From Acidimicrobiaceae bacterium (GTDB lineage Bacteria; Actinomycetota; Acidimicrobiia; Acidimicrobiales; Acidimicrobiaceae): a stretch of DNA of 7,366 bases. Positions within the stretch are counted from its first letter, which is position 1. Each line of letters begins with the position of its first letter. The position numbers and the translations under genes were made by a program. The DNA lies in contig JABEUP010000124.1 in assembly GCA_013044365.1 (NCBI GenBank), positions 1 through 7,366 of the forward strand. Reading direction: 5' to 3'. This document shows positions 1 to 6,339 of this stretch, one piece after another. The notes under the pieces were generated by a model, which made no database searches, was not told the DNA's origin, and saw nothing but the letters and a program-made list of their open reading frames with translations.

Positions 1-2
1 CC

Positions 3-10
3 AGGAAAGG
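3..10 (+). promoter_or_regulatory. Ribosome binding site for the TTG-started npdG gene
   Basis: The purine-rich run AGGAAAGG lies six bases before a TTG codon at 17. It supports TTG as the true start of the F420 oxidoreductase gene, although the reading frame stays open to the left edge. The protein's dinucleotide-binding glycine motif begins right after this start, as in family members, so a longer N-terminus is unlikely. Confidence 0.6.
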
Positions 11-16
11 TTTAGT

Positions 17-673
17 TTGCTTATAGGAATTGTTGGTGGTACCGGGGCTGCAGGCAGGTCACTTGCACTTCGGTTCTCATCACTTGGCCACCAGGTGATA
101 TTGGGCTCGAGGACCGCCGAGAAGGCAAAGGAAGCCTCTTACGGCCTCTTATCCCAGGTTGGCGTGGTGGGCGGGATTAGTGGAATGACAAACCTCCAGG
201 CGGCCGGGGCTGAGATGGTGTTCATTGCCACTCCATGGGATGGCGCGCAGAGTACTGCCAGATCTTTATCCGATGAATTATCTGGAAAGATAGTGGTCTC
301 ACTGGTAAACGCGCTTATTAAGGTAGATGCGGAAATGCAGCCGCTGATTTTGGCGCGGGGTTCCGTTGCCCAGTCAATTCAGGCTGTCCTGCCGCGGAGT
401 TTTGTAGTTTCTGCTTTGCACCATGTCCCTGCCAAGGAACTTGGCGAGATTGGTGGTCCGGTGGAGTCGGATATCTTGGTATGTTCTGACCACGCAGAGC
501 CTAAGAGGATGGTCATGGAACTGCTGGACTCAGTTCCCGGACTATTCTCATTGGACGCAGGTTCACTTGCCAATTCTTCAGCGGTAGAGGCTATGACAGC
601 GGTTTTGATTAATCTCAACATCAAGTACAAAACCAGGACAGCATTGCGAATTACTGGTTTACAAAGAAATTAG
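17..673 (+). CDS. npdG: NADPH:coenzyme F420 oxidoreductase (NADPH-dependent F420 reductase)
   Basis: The 218-residue cytosolic protein should transfer hydride between NADPH and the deazaflavin cofactor F420, supplying or draining reduced F420. It opens with a Rossmann glycine motif (GIVGGTGAAG, residues 4-13). T9, S31, R32 and K36 fall at the same numbers as the residues that hold the NADP 2'-phosphate in the Archaeoglobus fulgidus enzyme (from memory of that structure). The C-terminal part (about 182-215: GSLANSSAVEAMTAVLINLN, then ending RITG) has the family's closing helix and 'R-I-TG' end. Length is normal for the family. Translation starts at TTG behind a good ribosome binding site. The mshC gene follows after only 10 bases, so the two are probably co-transcribed. 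The promoter would lie outside the window. Direction of the reaction in vivo cannot be told from sequence. Confidence 0.92.
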   Translation: MLIGIVGGTGAAGRSLALRFSSLGHQVILGSRTAEKAKEASYGLLSQVGVVGGISGMTNLQAAGAEMVFIATPWDGAQSTARSLSDELSGKIVVSLVNALIKVDAEMQPLILARGSVAQSIQAVLPRSFVVSALHHVPAKELGEIGGPVESDILVCSDHAEPKRMVMELLDSVPGLFSLDAGSLANSSAVEAMTAVLINLNIKYKTRTALRITGLQRN

Positions 674-683
674 GGTTGGAAAG

Positions 684-1796
684 ATGCGTTTGTACGACAC
701 TGCCCGACAAGAGATAGTTGAGTTTTCGCCAGGTCAAACCGTTTCAATTTACACCTGTGGAATAACCCCGTACGATGCCGCCCACATGGGCCATGCCGCT
801 GTTTATCTGACGTTCGATGTCTTGCAGCGGAGGCTTAGAGACATAGGTCACATAACAAAATGCGTTAGGAATATAACCGATGTCGACGATTCGATTTTGT
901 CCAAGGCACGACAGCTTGGAGTGCACTACCTTGATTTAGCGGCATCGGAGATGGCTCGGTTCGACCGGGACATGGGGTTACTTGGCCTGCTGCGGCCCCA
1001 TTCTGAACCGAGAGCCACGTCTGCCATATCAGACATTCTGGGACTTATCAGCCAACTACTGGATTCCAGGCATGCCTATCTGAGCGGTGGTTCGGTATTT
1101 TTCGATATCTCCACCTATAAGAAATTTGGTCGGGTCTCTCATCTAGACAGAGAGACCATGCTGTCTTTGGCCCGGGACCGGGGTGGAAATCCTGATGATC
1201 CAAACAAAAGGGATCCTCTGGATTTTGTGCTTTGGCAGCCGTCCGCTGCCGATGAACCATCGTGGGATTCACAATGGGGACCGGGACGACCTGGTTGGCA
1301 CATTGAGTGTTCCGCGCTTTCTATGAGAGAACTCGGCCCGACAATTGACCTTCATGGAGGGGGAGGAGATCTTATATTCCCTCATCACGAGTGTGAGGCC
1401 GCCCAATCCGAATCAGTTACCGGCAAGCCTTTCGTAAAGCATTGGTTTCATGTGGCCATGGTCTACTTGGACGGCGAGAAGATGTCGAAGTCATTGGGCA
1501 ACCTTGTTTTCGTGGAGCACCTATTGGCTGATCATGACGCCAGATCGGTTCGGTTGTCGATACTCGATAATCATTACCGCACTCCGTGGGAGTGGAACGA
1601 TAACATGATTGAACTCGCCGACCAGCGGCTGAAGCGTTGGATATGGGCGGGACACGGAAGCGCAGGGTTGGAAGAGGTGCGGGCTGCACTGGATGACGAT
1701 CTTAATATTCCGGCGGCCATTGCGGTCATTGACGATGCTGTCTCCCGCAATTACGGGATTTCGGAAGCTGCTTCATTACTGGGCGTAATTATCTAG
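684..1796 (+). CDS. mshC: Mycothiol ligase: L-cysteine:1D-myo-inositol 2-amino-2-deoxy-alpha-D-glucopyranoside ligase (MshC), CysRS-like
   Basis: This 370-residue protein belongs to the class I cysteinyl-tRNA synthetase/MshC group. MshC activates cysteine with ATP and joins it to GlcN-inositol, the penultimate step of mycothiol synthesis. The adenylating signatures are present: HMGH (34-37, the HIGH motif) and KMSKS (266-270). Zinc ligands that select cysteine are C25, C209, H234 and E238. MshC-specific features as I recall them are CGITPYD (25-31), YLTFD (41-45), DRETML (145-150), RGG-P (156-160), DPLD--LW (167-174), GNLV-V (272-277) and an end at LLGV--. The C-terminal anticodon-binding region of CysRS (about 90 residues more) is absent, as in MshC. 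The short N-terminal extension of mycobacterial MshC is also absent, leaving a CysRS-like start. The ATG sits directly after a GGAAAG run. A truncated CysRS is the main alternative and is less likely. Confidence 0.83.
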   Translation: MRLYDTARQEIVEFSPGQTVSIYTCGITPYDAAHMGHAAVYLTFDVLQRRLRDIGHITKCVRNITDVDDSILSKARQLGVHYLDLAASEMARFDRDMGLLGLLRPHSEPRATSAISDILGLISQLLDSRHAYLSGGSVFFDISTYKKFGRVSHLDRETMLSLARDRGGNPDDPNKRDPLDFVLWQPSAADEPSWDSQWGPGRPGWHIECSALSMRELGPTIDLHGGGGDLIFPHHECEAAQSESVTGKPFVKHWFHVAMVYLDGEKMSKSLGNLVFVEHLLADHDARSVRLSILDNHYRTPWEWNDNMIELADQRLKRWIWAGHGSAGLEEVRAALDDDLNIPAAIAVIDDAVSRNYGISEAASLLGVII

Positions 1797-1833
1797 CCTC
1801 ATCAAGGACTGTCGAACAAGAAAGGCGCAATAG

Positions 1834-3819
1834 ATGGAGATTTCGGTTGTTTTGGCGGATGGCTCCGAACGAAAGGTCCCTTCTGGCTTCACCGTTTCCC
1901 AGCTGGCGACAATGATTGGGAAGAAATTGGGCGCGGACAGTGTCGCCGCAAAGATAAATGGTATTTTGCGTGATTTGGATACTGTTCTCGGCAATGGCGA
2001 TCAGGTGCAGATCATTACCCGTAATAGCGATCAGGGGCGGGAGGTGCTTCGTCACTCCACCGCGCACGTTCTCGCGCAGGCAGTGACAGACCTCTGGCCC
2101 AATACGCATTACGCAATTGGACCGTCGATTGCCGACGGATTCTATTACGACTTCGAACTTCCCGATGGCCAACATTTTTCTGATGATGATTTGACGCGGA
2201 TTGAGGCGCGTATGCGGGAGATCGTTCGAGAGGATCAGACTTTTGCGCGTTCCGAATATTCGATTTCCGAGGGGTTGGATCTATTTGCGGGCCAACCTTT
2301 CAAGCTTGAGATAATAGAAACTGTTGCCAATCAGGCGGCGGAGCCCGAGGAGGAGGATCTGAATGAAGGAGTAGAAGTTGGCTCCATCTCGGTTTATCGA
2401 AACTCTTCCGGCTTCATAGATTTATGCCGTGGTCCCCACGTATCCTCTACTTTAATGCTCGGGTCATTCAAGCTGATGAGAGTTGCCGGAGCTTATTGGA
2501 GAGGAAACGAAAGACGTCCCCAGCTGCAGCGCATTTATGGTACCGCATGGGAATCAGACAAGGCGTTGAAGGAGCATCTGGTACGTCTGGAGGAGGCTGA
2601 GAAGCGGGATCACCGCAGGATCGGCTTGGAGCTGGACCTCTTTCACTTTCCGCCGGAAATCGGAGGTGGTTTGCCGGTTTTCCACCCGAAGGGTGCCCTG
2701 ATCCGCAGCATCATGGAAGACTATTCAAAACGTGAGCACCGCAAGGCCGGTTACGAATTCGCCTGGACGCCACACATCGCCAAGTCAACACTATTTGAGA
2801 TATCAGGCCACCTTGGGTGGTACAAGGCTGGGATGTATCCCCCGATGGAAATGGAGGGTGCAACCTACTATCCCAAGCCAATGAACTGCCCTATGCATAT
2901 CCTAATTTACAAATCAAAGGGCAGGTCGTACAAAGAGCTACCGTTGAGGTTATTTGAATTCGGGACTGTGTACCGCTTTGAGCGTTCGGGAGTGTTGCAT
3001 GGCCTTGCGCGGGTACGCGGACTCACTCAGGACGACTCCCACATCTTTTGTTCGCCGGATCAGCTGGCATCGGAGTTATCGAGATTGCTCCGCTTTATCC
3101 TCTCGATGCTTAAGACTTTTGGCTTGTCTGAATTTGAAGCTGAGCTTGCCACCAGACCTGAGAAATCGGTAGGTGAGGATTACGAGTGGGAATATGCCAC
3201 TTCTGCACTTGAGTATGCTTTGAAGGAATCAGGCATCGCCTATACCGTTGCCAACGGAGAGGGAGCATTTTACGCTCCCAAGATCGATGTTCACCTGAAA
3301 GACGCGATTGGACGCAGGTGGCAGGTATCCACCCTCCAGGTGGATTTGCAGATGCCGCAGAGATTCGATATGGAGTTCGTTGACTCCGATAACACCCGTA
3401 AGAGACCATACATGATTCATCGTGCTCTGTTCGGTTCGGTGGAAAGGTTTTTTGCGATTCTACTCGAACATTACGCAGGGGCTCTTCCTGTATGGCTGTC
3501 GCCTGTTCAGGTTGCCGTACTGCCGGTTCGCGATGATCATGGCGAATATGCCAATGATGTTGTCAATGAGCTCAAAAGGTCAGATTCGAGGGTGGACTAC
3601 ATGGCGGCGGACGAACCTTTGGGAAGCCGCATCAGAAAAGCCAAAATTGAGAAGGTCCCATATATTTTGGTTGTTGGCGACGCGGATGTTGCCGGTAAAA
3701 CCGTTGGAGTAAACGCCAGAGGATCCAACGATCCGGAAAGAGGAGTTCCATTGGCGGAGTTCATCAAGAGGATTTCGCCGGAGTTAAATGGCCAGCCACT
3801 GGGTGATATCGTTGATTGA
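1834..3819 (+). CDS. thrS: Threonyl-tRNA synthetase
   Basis: This 661-residue class II synthetase charges tRNA-Thr in the cytosol. Domains in order are TGS (about 1-62), the N2 editing domain (about 65-240), the catalytic core (about 265-550) and the anticodon-binding domain (about 555-655). Editing residues that clear mischarged serine are intact: H74, H78, C198 and H202. The catalytic zinc ligands C352, H403 and H529 are each offset by 18 from E. coli C334, H385 and H511. Motif 2 arginine R381 and motif 3 arginine R538 (GSVERF) keep the same offset. Length is normal. An acidic stretch at 170-178 lies within the editing region. The ATG has AAGAAAGG nine bases upstream. The gene lies 37 bases after mshC and overlaps the HIT gene. 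I saw no T-box or structured leader in the 37-base gap, so control of its own is not evident. Confidence 0.97.
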   Translation: MEISVVLADGSERKVPSGFTVSQLATMIGKKLGADSVAAKINGILRDLDTVLGNGDQVQIITRNSDQGREVLRHSTAHVLAQAVTDLWPNTHYAIGPSIADGFYYDFELPDGQHFSDDDLTRIEARMREIVREDQTFARSEYSISEGLDLFAGQPFKLEIIETVANQAAEPEEEDLNEGVEVGSISVYRNSSGFIDLCRGPHVSSTLMLGSFKLMRVAGAYWRGNERRPQLQRIYGTAWESDKALKEHLVRLEEAEKRDHRRIGLELDLFHFPPEIGGGLPVFHPKGALIRSIMEDYSKREHRKAGYEFAWTPHIAKSTLFEISGHLGWYKAGMYPPMEMEGATYYPKPMNCPMHILIYKSKGRSYKELPLRLFEFGTVYRFERSGVLHGLARVRGLTQDDSHIFCSPDQLASELSRLLRFILSMLKTFGLSEFEAELATRPEKSVGEDYEWEYATSALEYALKESGIAYTVANGEGAFYAPKIDVHLKDAIGRRWQVSTLQVDLQMPQRFDMEFVDSDNTRKRPYMIHRALFGSVERFFAILLEHYAGALPVWLSPVQVAVLPVRDDHGEYANDVVNELKRSDSRVDYMAADEPLGSRIRKAKIEKVPYILVVGDADVAGKTVGVNARGSNDPERGVPLAEFIKRISPELNGQPLGDIVD

Positions 3820-4327
3820 CAACCTTTGGGCGGGTTGGAGAATGGACTTTCTCCAAAAGGTGGATGAACCGGATCACCTGAGGTCGCCATCCAGATGTAT
3901 CCTATGTGACCTTGGTAAAGGGGCTGGCGAGGGTTTTAACCGAGATAACTATGTGATTCACCGGGGCCGGACTTGCTATATGGTACTCAATGTATTTCCG
4001 TATGCGGCCGGGCATCTCATGATCGTTCCCTATGTCCATGAGGGTGATTTTGTAAATCTGGATAATGAGGTGCTGATTGAGTCGCTAGATCTGGCCCGAG
4101 CGGCTATTACTGTCCTCAAGAACATTTACAATCCCGAGGGTTTCAATTTCGGGGCCAATCTTGGCAGAGCCGGAGGTGCCGCTTTTGGTGAACACGCGCA
4201 TTTTCATGTGGTTCCCAGATGGCTGGGGGACACCAATTTCATGACTACACTGGCCCATTCAAGGGTGATACCCGAGGCATTGTCTCAAACTTACGACCGT
4301 ATTACCCAGCAACTTAAGGTTCTTTAG
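3788..4327 (+). CDS. HIT-family nucleotide hydrolase/phosphorylase (similar to mycobacterial Ap4A phosphorylase Rv2613c)
   Basis: The histidine-triad motif HAHFH (136-140) followed by VVPRW marks this 179-residue protein as HIT superfamily, whose members act on nucleotide phosphoanhydrides or phosphoramidates through the central histidine of the triad. The fold's conserved MVLN-FPYAAGHLMIVPY strand pair is at about 65-82, and F-GANLG is at 121-126. A C-x2-C pair (C37, C40) could bind structural zinc. The neighbour in mycobacteria is an Ap4A phosphorylase. Since aminoacyl-tRNA synthetases make Ap4A as a side product, linkage to thrS fits, but the substrate is inferred. The start is uncertain. 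ATG 3788 has GGAG four bases upstream and overlaps thrS by 32 bases. TTG 3812 has GGGTGA five bases upstream, overlaps by 8 bases, and better matches where similarity begins (LW---RM-FL). Confidence 0.9.
   Translation: MASHWVISLIDNLWAGWRMDFLQKVDEPDHLRSPSRCILCDLGKGAGEGFNRDNYVIHRGRTCYMVLNVFPYAAGHLMIVPYVHEGDFVNLDNEVLIESLDLARAAITVLKNIYNPEGFNFGANLGRAGGAAFGEHAHFHVVPRWLGDTNFMTTLAHSRVIPEALSQTYDRITQQLKVL
3801..3806 (+). promoter_or_regulatory. Alternative ribosome binding site inside the end of thrS, for TTG 3812 of the HIT gene
   Basis: GGGTGA, continuing as GGTGAT, can pair with the anti-Shine-Dalgarno end of 16S rRNA and lies five bases before an in-frame TTG at 3812. The TTG overlaps the thrS stop (TTGATTGA), an arrangement typical of translational coupling. 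If used, the HIT protein would lose eight N-terminal residues that show no resemblance to the family. Confidence 0.35.
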
Positions 4328-4396
4328 TCCAGCTATATGGAACAACATGGAAAAGGCTGTCGCATTTTAGGCTAAGCTTGGCAGTGTTCATGATGT

Positions 4397-4402
4397 GAGG
4401 AG
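4397..4402 (+). promoter_or_regulatory. Ribosome binding site fixing the GTG start of pgsA
   Basis: GAGGAG lies nine bases before GTG 4412, good strength and spacing. It decides the start: no other suitable in-frame start with a ribosome binding site is visible nearby. The 84-base gap between the HIT gene stop and this GTG otherwise shows no clear terminator or promoter to me. Confidence 0.7.
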
Positions 4403-4411
4403 TATTTCACC

Positions 4412-5194
4412 GTGTTTGACGGTCATTTGAGAGCTGAAGTGGACAAAAGAACTAATCCCATTGGAGCTGCTCTGGCTAAGACGCCCCTGAGTGCAGATTC
4501 TCTTACCATTAGTGGAATTGTGATTTCGGTTCTTGCGGGGGTCACGGTGGCAACGGGCCGATTGTGGCTCGGGTTCATTCTGGTAGTTGCCGCAGCGCTT
4601 CCGGATCTCCTGGATGGCCCGTTGGCCAAGATGAAGGGGACGACCTCGAAGCGCGGGGCATTTTTTGATTCGTTTTCTGACAGGGTTTCAGACCTTTTTC
4701 TATTTGGTGGTCTTGGCTGGTATTATCTCCATGGCGCAAGGCCTGATCTGGCGACTCTTCCGTTTGCAGTCTATGGAGCTGCTTCATTGATCTCGTATCA
4801 AAGAGCGAAGGCTGAGTCACTCGGATTTGATGCCAAAGGTGGGATAATGGAGCGTGGAGAGCGAATATTTGCTCTGGCCGCCGGATTGCTATTTTCGCCG
4901 ATATTACTTCCGATACTTTGGCTAACCCTTGCTTTAAGCGTAGTGACGGTGATTCAGCGTTTCGTAAAGATATGGATCCAGGCCTCCACCACTGTTGCTA
5001 ATTCCCGCCGACGCTACAGGAAGGGCCACGAGATCTCCGGCAAGCGGTCATTACAGCGTTCGGACTTCTTTCGGACCGGTTACAGACGCTCTTCGCATCC
5101 CCGCCGCCGTGTTGGTAATTCCCCAGCCTCGTCTTCGTTTTCAAGATGGCTCGAACACAGGGGGGTCCGAAGCCTGGGAGAATCCGAGAGCTAG
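4412..5194 (+). CDS. pgsA: CDP-alcohol phosphatidyltransferase, probably phosphatidylinositol phosphate synthase (PgsA1 type)
   Basis: This integral membrane enzyme should join CDP-diacylglycerol to inositol 1-phosphate, giving phosphatidylinositol phosphate, the lipid base for PIMs. The metal-binding signature is D65-x2-D68-G69-x2-A72-K73-x8-G82-x3-D86-x3-D90. All aspartates and both glycines are kept, but the usual arginine after A72 is lysine. Hydrophobic segments fall near 32-48, 51-66, 93-107, 113-128, 152-168 and 167-185. The Y-RAKAE (129-135) and MERGERI (146-152) region resembles the inositol-phosphate binding part of actinobacterial PIP synthases. Similarity fades near residue 197, and the remaining 60 or so residues form an Arg- and Ser-rich, probably disordered cytosolic tail that makes the protein longer than the mycobacterial one (about 217 residues). 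Phosphatidylglycerophosphate synthase is the alternative, but the acyltransferase and PimA downstream favour PIP synthase. Confidence 0.87.
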   Translation: MFDGHLRAEVDKRTNPIGAALAKTPLSADSLTISGIVISVLAGVTVATGRLWLGFILVVAAALPDLLDGPLAKMKGTTSKRGAFFDSFSDRVSDLFLFGGLGWYYLHGARPDLATLPFAVYGAASLISYQRAKAESLGFDAKGGIMERGERIFALAAGLLFSPILLPILWLTLALSVVTVIQRFVKIWIQASTTVANSRRRYRKGHEISGKRSLQRSDFFRTGYRRSSHPRRRVGNSPASSSFSRWLEHRGVRSLGESES

Positions 5195-5254
5195 TTTTCA
5201 CGGGACAAATTAACGTTTTTATTGCGTGCCGCCGATTTTGCTTCGGGTTCCAGT

Positions 5255-5287
5255 TTGACAGTATTAGCTTTCCTGCAGGATTGTAAT
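5255..5287 (+). promoter_or_regulatory. Candidate promoter before the acyltransferase gene, with palindrome in the spacer
   Basis: A consensus -35 (TTGACA, 5255-5260) and a 5-of-6 -10 (TGTAAT, 5282-5287) lie in the 100-base gap after pgsA. The spacer is 21 bases, longer than the usual 16-19, which weakens the call. A perfect 10-base palindrome (TCCTGCAGGA, 5271-5280) sits between the boxes and could be a regulator site or chance. Transcription would begin near 5294, almost at the TTG start of the next gene, implying a leaderless message if that start is correct. The rest of the gap shows nothing else I can name. Confidence 0.25.
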
Positions 5288-5294
5288 ACCTTGA

Positions 5295-6284
5295 TTGATT
5301 ATCGTGGTCTTAACAGTTGAGTGGTTCCCTTTTTTAGGCGGTCTTTTGCGAAGAGTTACCGGCTTATGCGGTTTGAAGCTTAGGGATGTTGTCAGTTACG
5401 ACAGGTTGGTTGTTGCCCGGTACAAGTCGGCATCAAAGGTGCTGGGGCTGACACCACCATCAATTGCGACCCTACTGGCATATTGCGGGGGCTTTGTGGC
5501 ATTTGTTTTCTCGCCCAATAAGCGACGGATCGTAATCGACAACCTTTCAAGAGCCTCGGGAGGGTCAAAGGGCCGGTTCGGGATGTACGGGCTTGGACTC
5601 TGGGGTTATTTTTCTTATGCCAGGTATTGGGTGGAGTCACTCTCAGTCGGAGAATTATCGCGCCGACAACTGAATTCACGCATGAGTTTTCACGGATTTG
5701 AGTATTTATACCAGGCTTTAGGACAGGGAAAGGGCGCGATAGTCACTTCGCCGCATATGGGTAATTGGGACTTTGGAGCGGCCTGGCTGGCTTCAGGGGG
5801 TTTTCCAATTACCGCTGTTGCCGAGGAACTCGAACCCCGTGAATTGTTCGAATGGTTTGTCAGCCACAGGGTCTCCTTTGGAGTGAGGCCCATTCCGGCG
5901 TCAGCCGCTGCGTTCGGTGAGCTTACCAAAGCTTTGTCCAGGAATGAGGTAGTCGCCCTGATTGCCGACAGGGATTTAACCAATTCCGGGGTGCAACTAC
6001 CTTTCTTTGGGGAGGTTACATCGGTTCCGCAGGGTGTTGCTCTCCTCTCATTGCGTACCGGTGCGCCCATAATTCCTGTGGCGATATATTTGCTTCCCGG
6101 TGGATTCCATTTTGCGCTGGTAACCAAGCCAATCAGCTTTACCAGGTCAGCGTTGCTTAGAGATGACGTATTAAAGCTGACCGGAATGCTCGTGGAACGC
6201 TACGAAAGTCTAATTAGGGCTGATCCAACCCAGTGGCATCTTTTCCAAGTCAACTGGCCATCCCAGTTTGAGAAGTCTCAGTAG
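5295..6284 (+). CDS. patA: HtrB/LpxL-family acyltransferase, probably phosphatidylinositol mannoside acyltransferase (PatA type)
   Basis: The protein (329 residues from the first possible start) belongs to the lysophospholipid acyltransferase group. In the PIM pathway PatA transfers a fatty acyl chain from acyl-CoA to the mannose made by PimA, at the inner face of the membrane. The catalytic HX4D motif is H154-M-G-N-W-D159. A-DRDL--SGVQLPFFGE (224-240), the following P-G-A-LSLRTGAPIIPV stretch (245-262) and the end PTQWHLFQ-NWPS (311-323) are typical of the actinobacterial enzymes. A hydrophobic segment near 58-73 could anchor it. The start is poorly defined. TTG 5295 directly follows an in-frame stop but has no ribosome binding site; GTG 5304, TTG 5346 (AGGCGG four bases upstream) and TTG 5406 are in frame, and family similarity begins only near residue 43. 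The context between pgsA and pimA matches mycobacteria. Confidence 0.88.
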   Translation: MIIVVLTVEWFPFLGGLLRRVTGLCGLKLRDVVSYDRLVVARYKSASKVLGLTPPSIATLLAYCGGFVAFVFSPNKRRIVIDNLSRASGGSKGRFGMYGLGLWGYFSYARYWVESLSVGELSRRQLNSRMSFHGFEYLYQALGQGKGAIVTSPHMGNWDFGAAWLASGGFPITAVAEELEPRELFEWFVSHRVSFGVRPIPASAAAFGELTKALSRNEVVALIADRDLTNSGVQLPFFGEVTSVPQGVALLSLRTGAPIIPVAIYLLPGGFHFALVTKPISFTRSALLRDDVLKLTGMLVERYESLIRADPTQWHLFQVNWPSQFEKSQ

Positions 6285-6300
6285 CGTCCTACCATATAAT
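6268..6300 (+). promoter_or_regulatory. Candidate internal promoter for pimA
   Basis: A perfect -10 hexamer TATAAT (6295-6300) lies just after the acyltransferase stop codon. A -35-like TTGAGA (6268-6273, five of six) is 21 bases upstream, within the end of that gene; at normal 17-base spacing there is no good -35. Transcription would start near 6306, giving a leader of about 34 bases that contains the pimA ribosome binding site. A small inverted repeat, TGAGA-AG-TCTCA (6269-6280), overlaps the -35. Confidence 0.38.
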
Positions 6301-6324
6301 TCAAGTCGTCGGGGAATGTCGAAC

Positions 6325-6328
6325 GGAG
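6325..6328 (+). promoter_or_regulatory. Ribosome binding site for the GTG start of pimA
   Basis: GGAG is 11 bases before GTG 6340, within usable range. The GTG places the product's first residues (RIAELCPYS) exactly where PimA proteins begin, so this start is favoured. Confidence 0.55.
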
Positions 6329-6339
6329 CGGATTAAAAA

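Noticed and set aside
684..1796. Calling this gene cysS (cysteinyl-tRNA synthetase)
   Set aside because: The catalytic motifs are shared, but ITPYD, DRETML, the RGG-P stretch, the GNLV motif and the end at LLGV are MshC features, and the CysRS C-terminal domain is missing.
1797..1833. T-box or other leader control of thrS
   Set aside because: The gap is only 37 bases and holds little beyond the ribosome binding site; no structured element or specifier region fits.
4328..4411. Promoter or terminator in the gap between the HIT gene and pgsA
   Set aside because: TAGGCT (4368-4373) fits a loose TANNNT -10 but has no -35 partner, and no stem-loop followed by T residues is visible.
4980..5117. 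Frameshift in pgsA that would explain the odd tail
   Set aside because: Neither alternative + frame continues with recognisable PgsA sequence; frame +1 hits stops at about 4999 and 5115. An added basic tail is the simpler reading.
4995..5213. Open frame of 72 codons overlapping the end of pgsA on the + strand
   Set aside because: It lies inside the pgsA tail in another frame, has no recognisable motif or good ribosome binding site, and its composition looks like a shadow of the Arg/Ser-rich tail.
5146..5286. Small + strand frame (46 codons, ATG start) spanning the pgsA end and the gap before patA
   Set aside because: No ribosome binding site and no family resemblance; it overlaps pgsA and the candidate promoter.
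5690..6127. 145-codon open frame on the - strand within patA, and similar - strand frames elsewhere
   Set aside because: They lie opposite well-supported genes, lack motifs, and have compositions expected from the complement of coding sequence.
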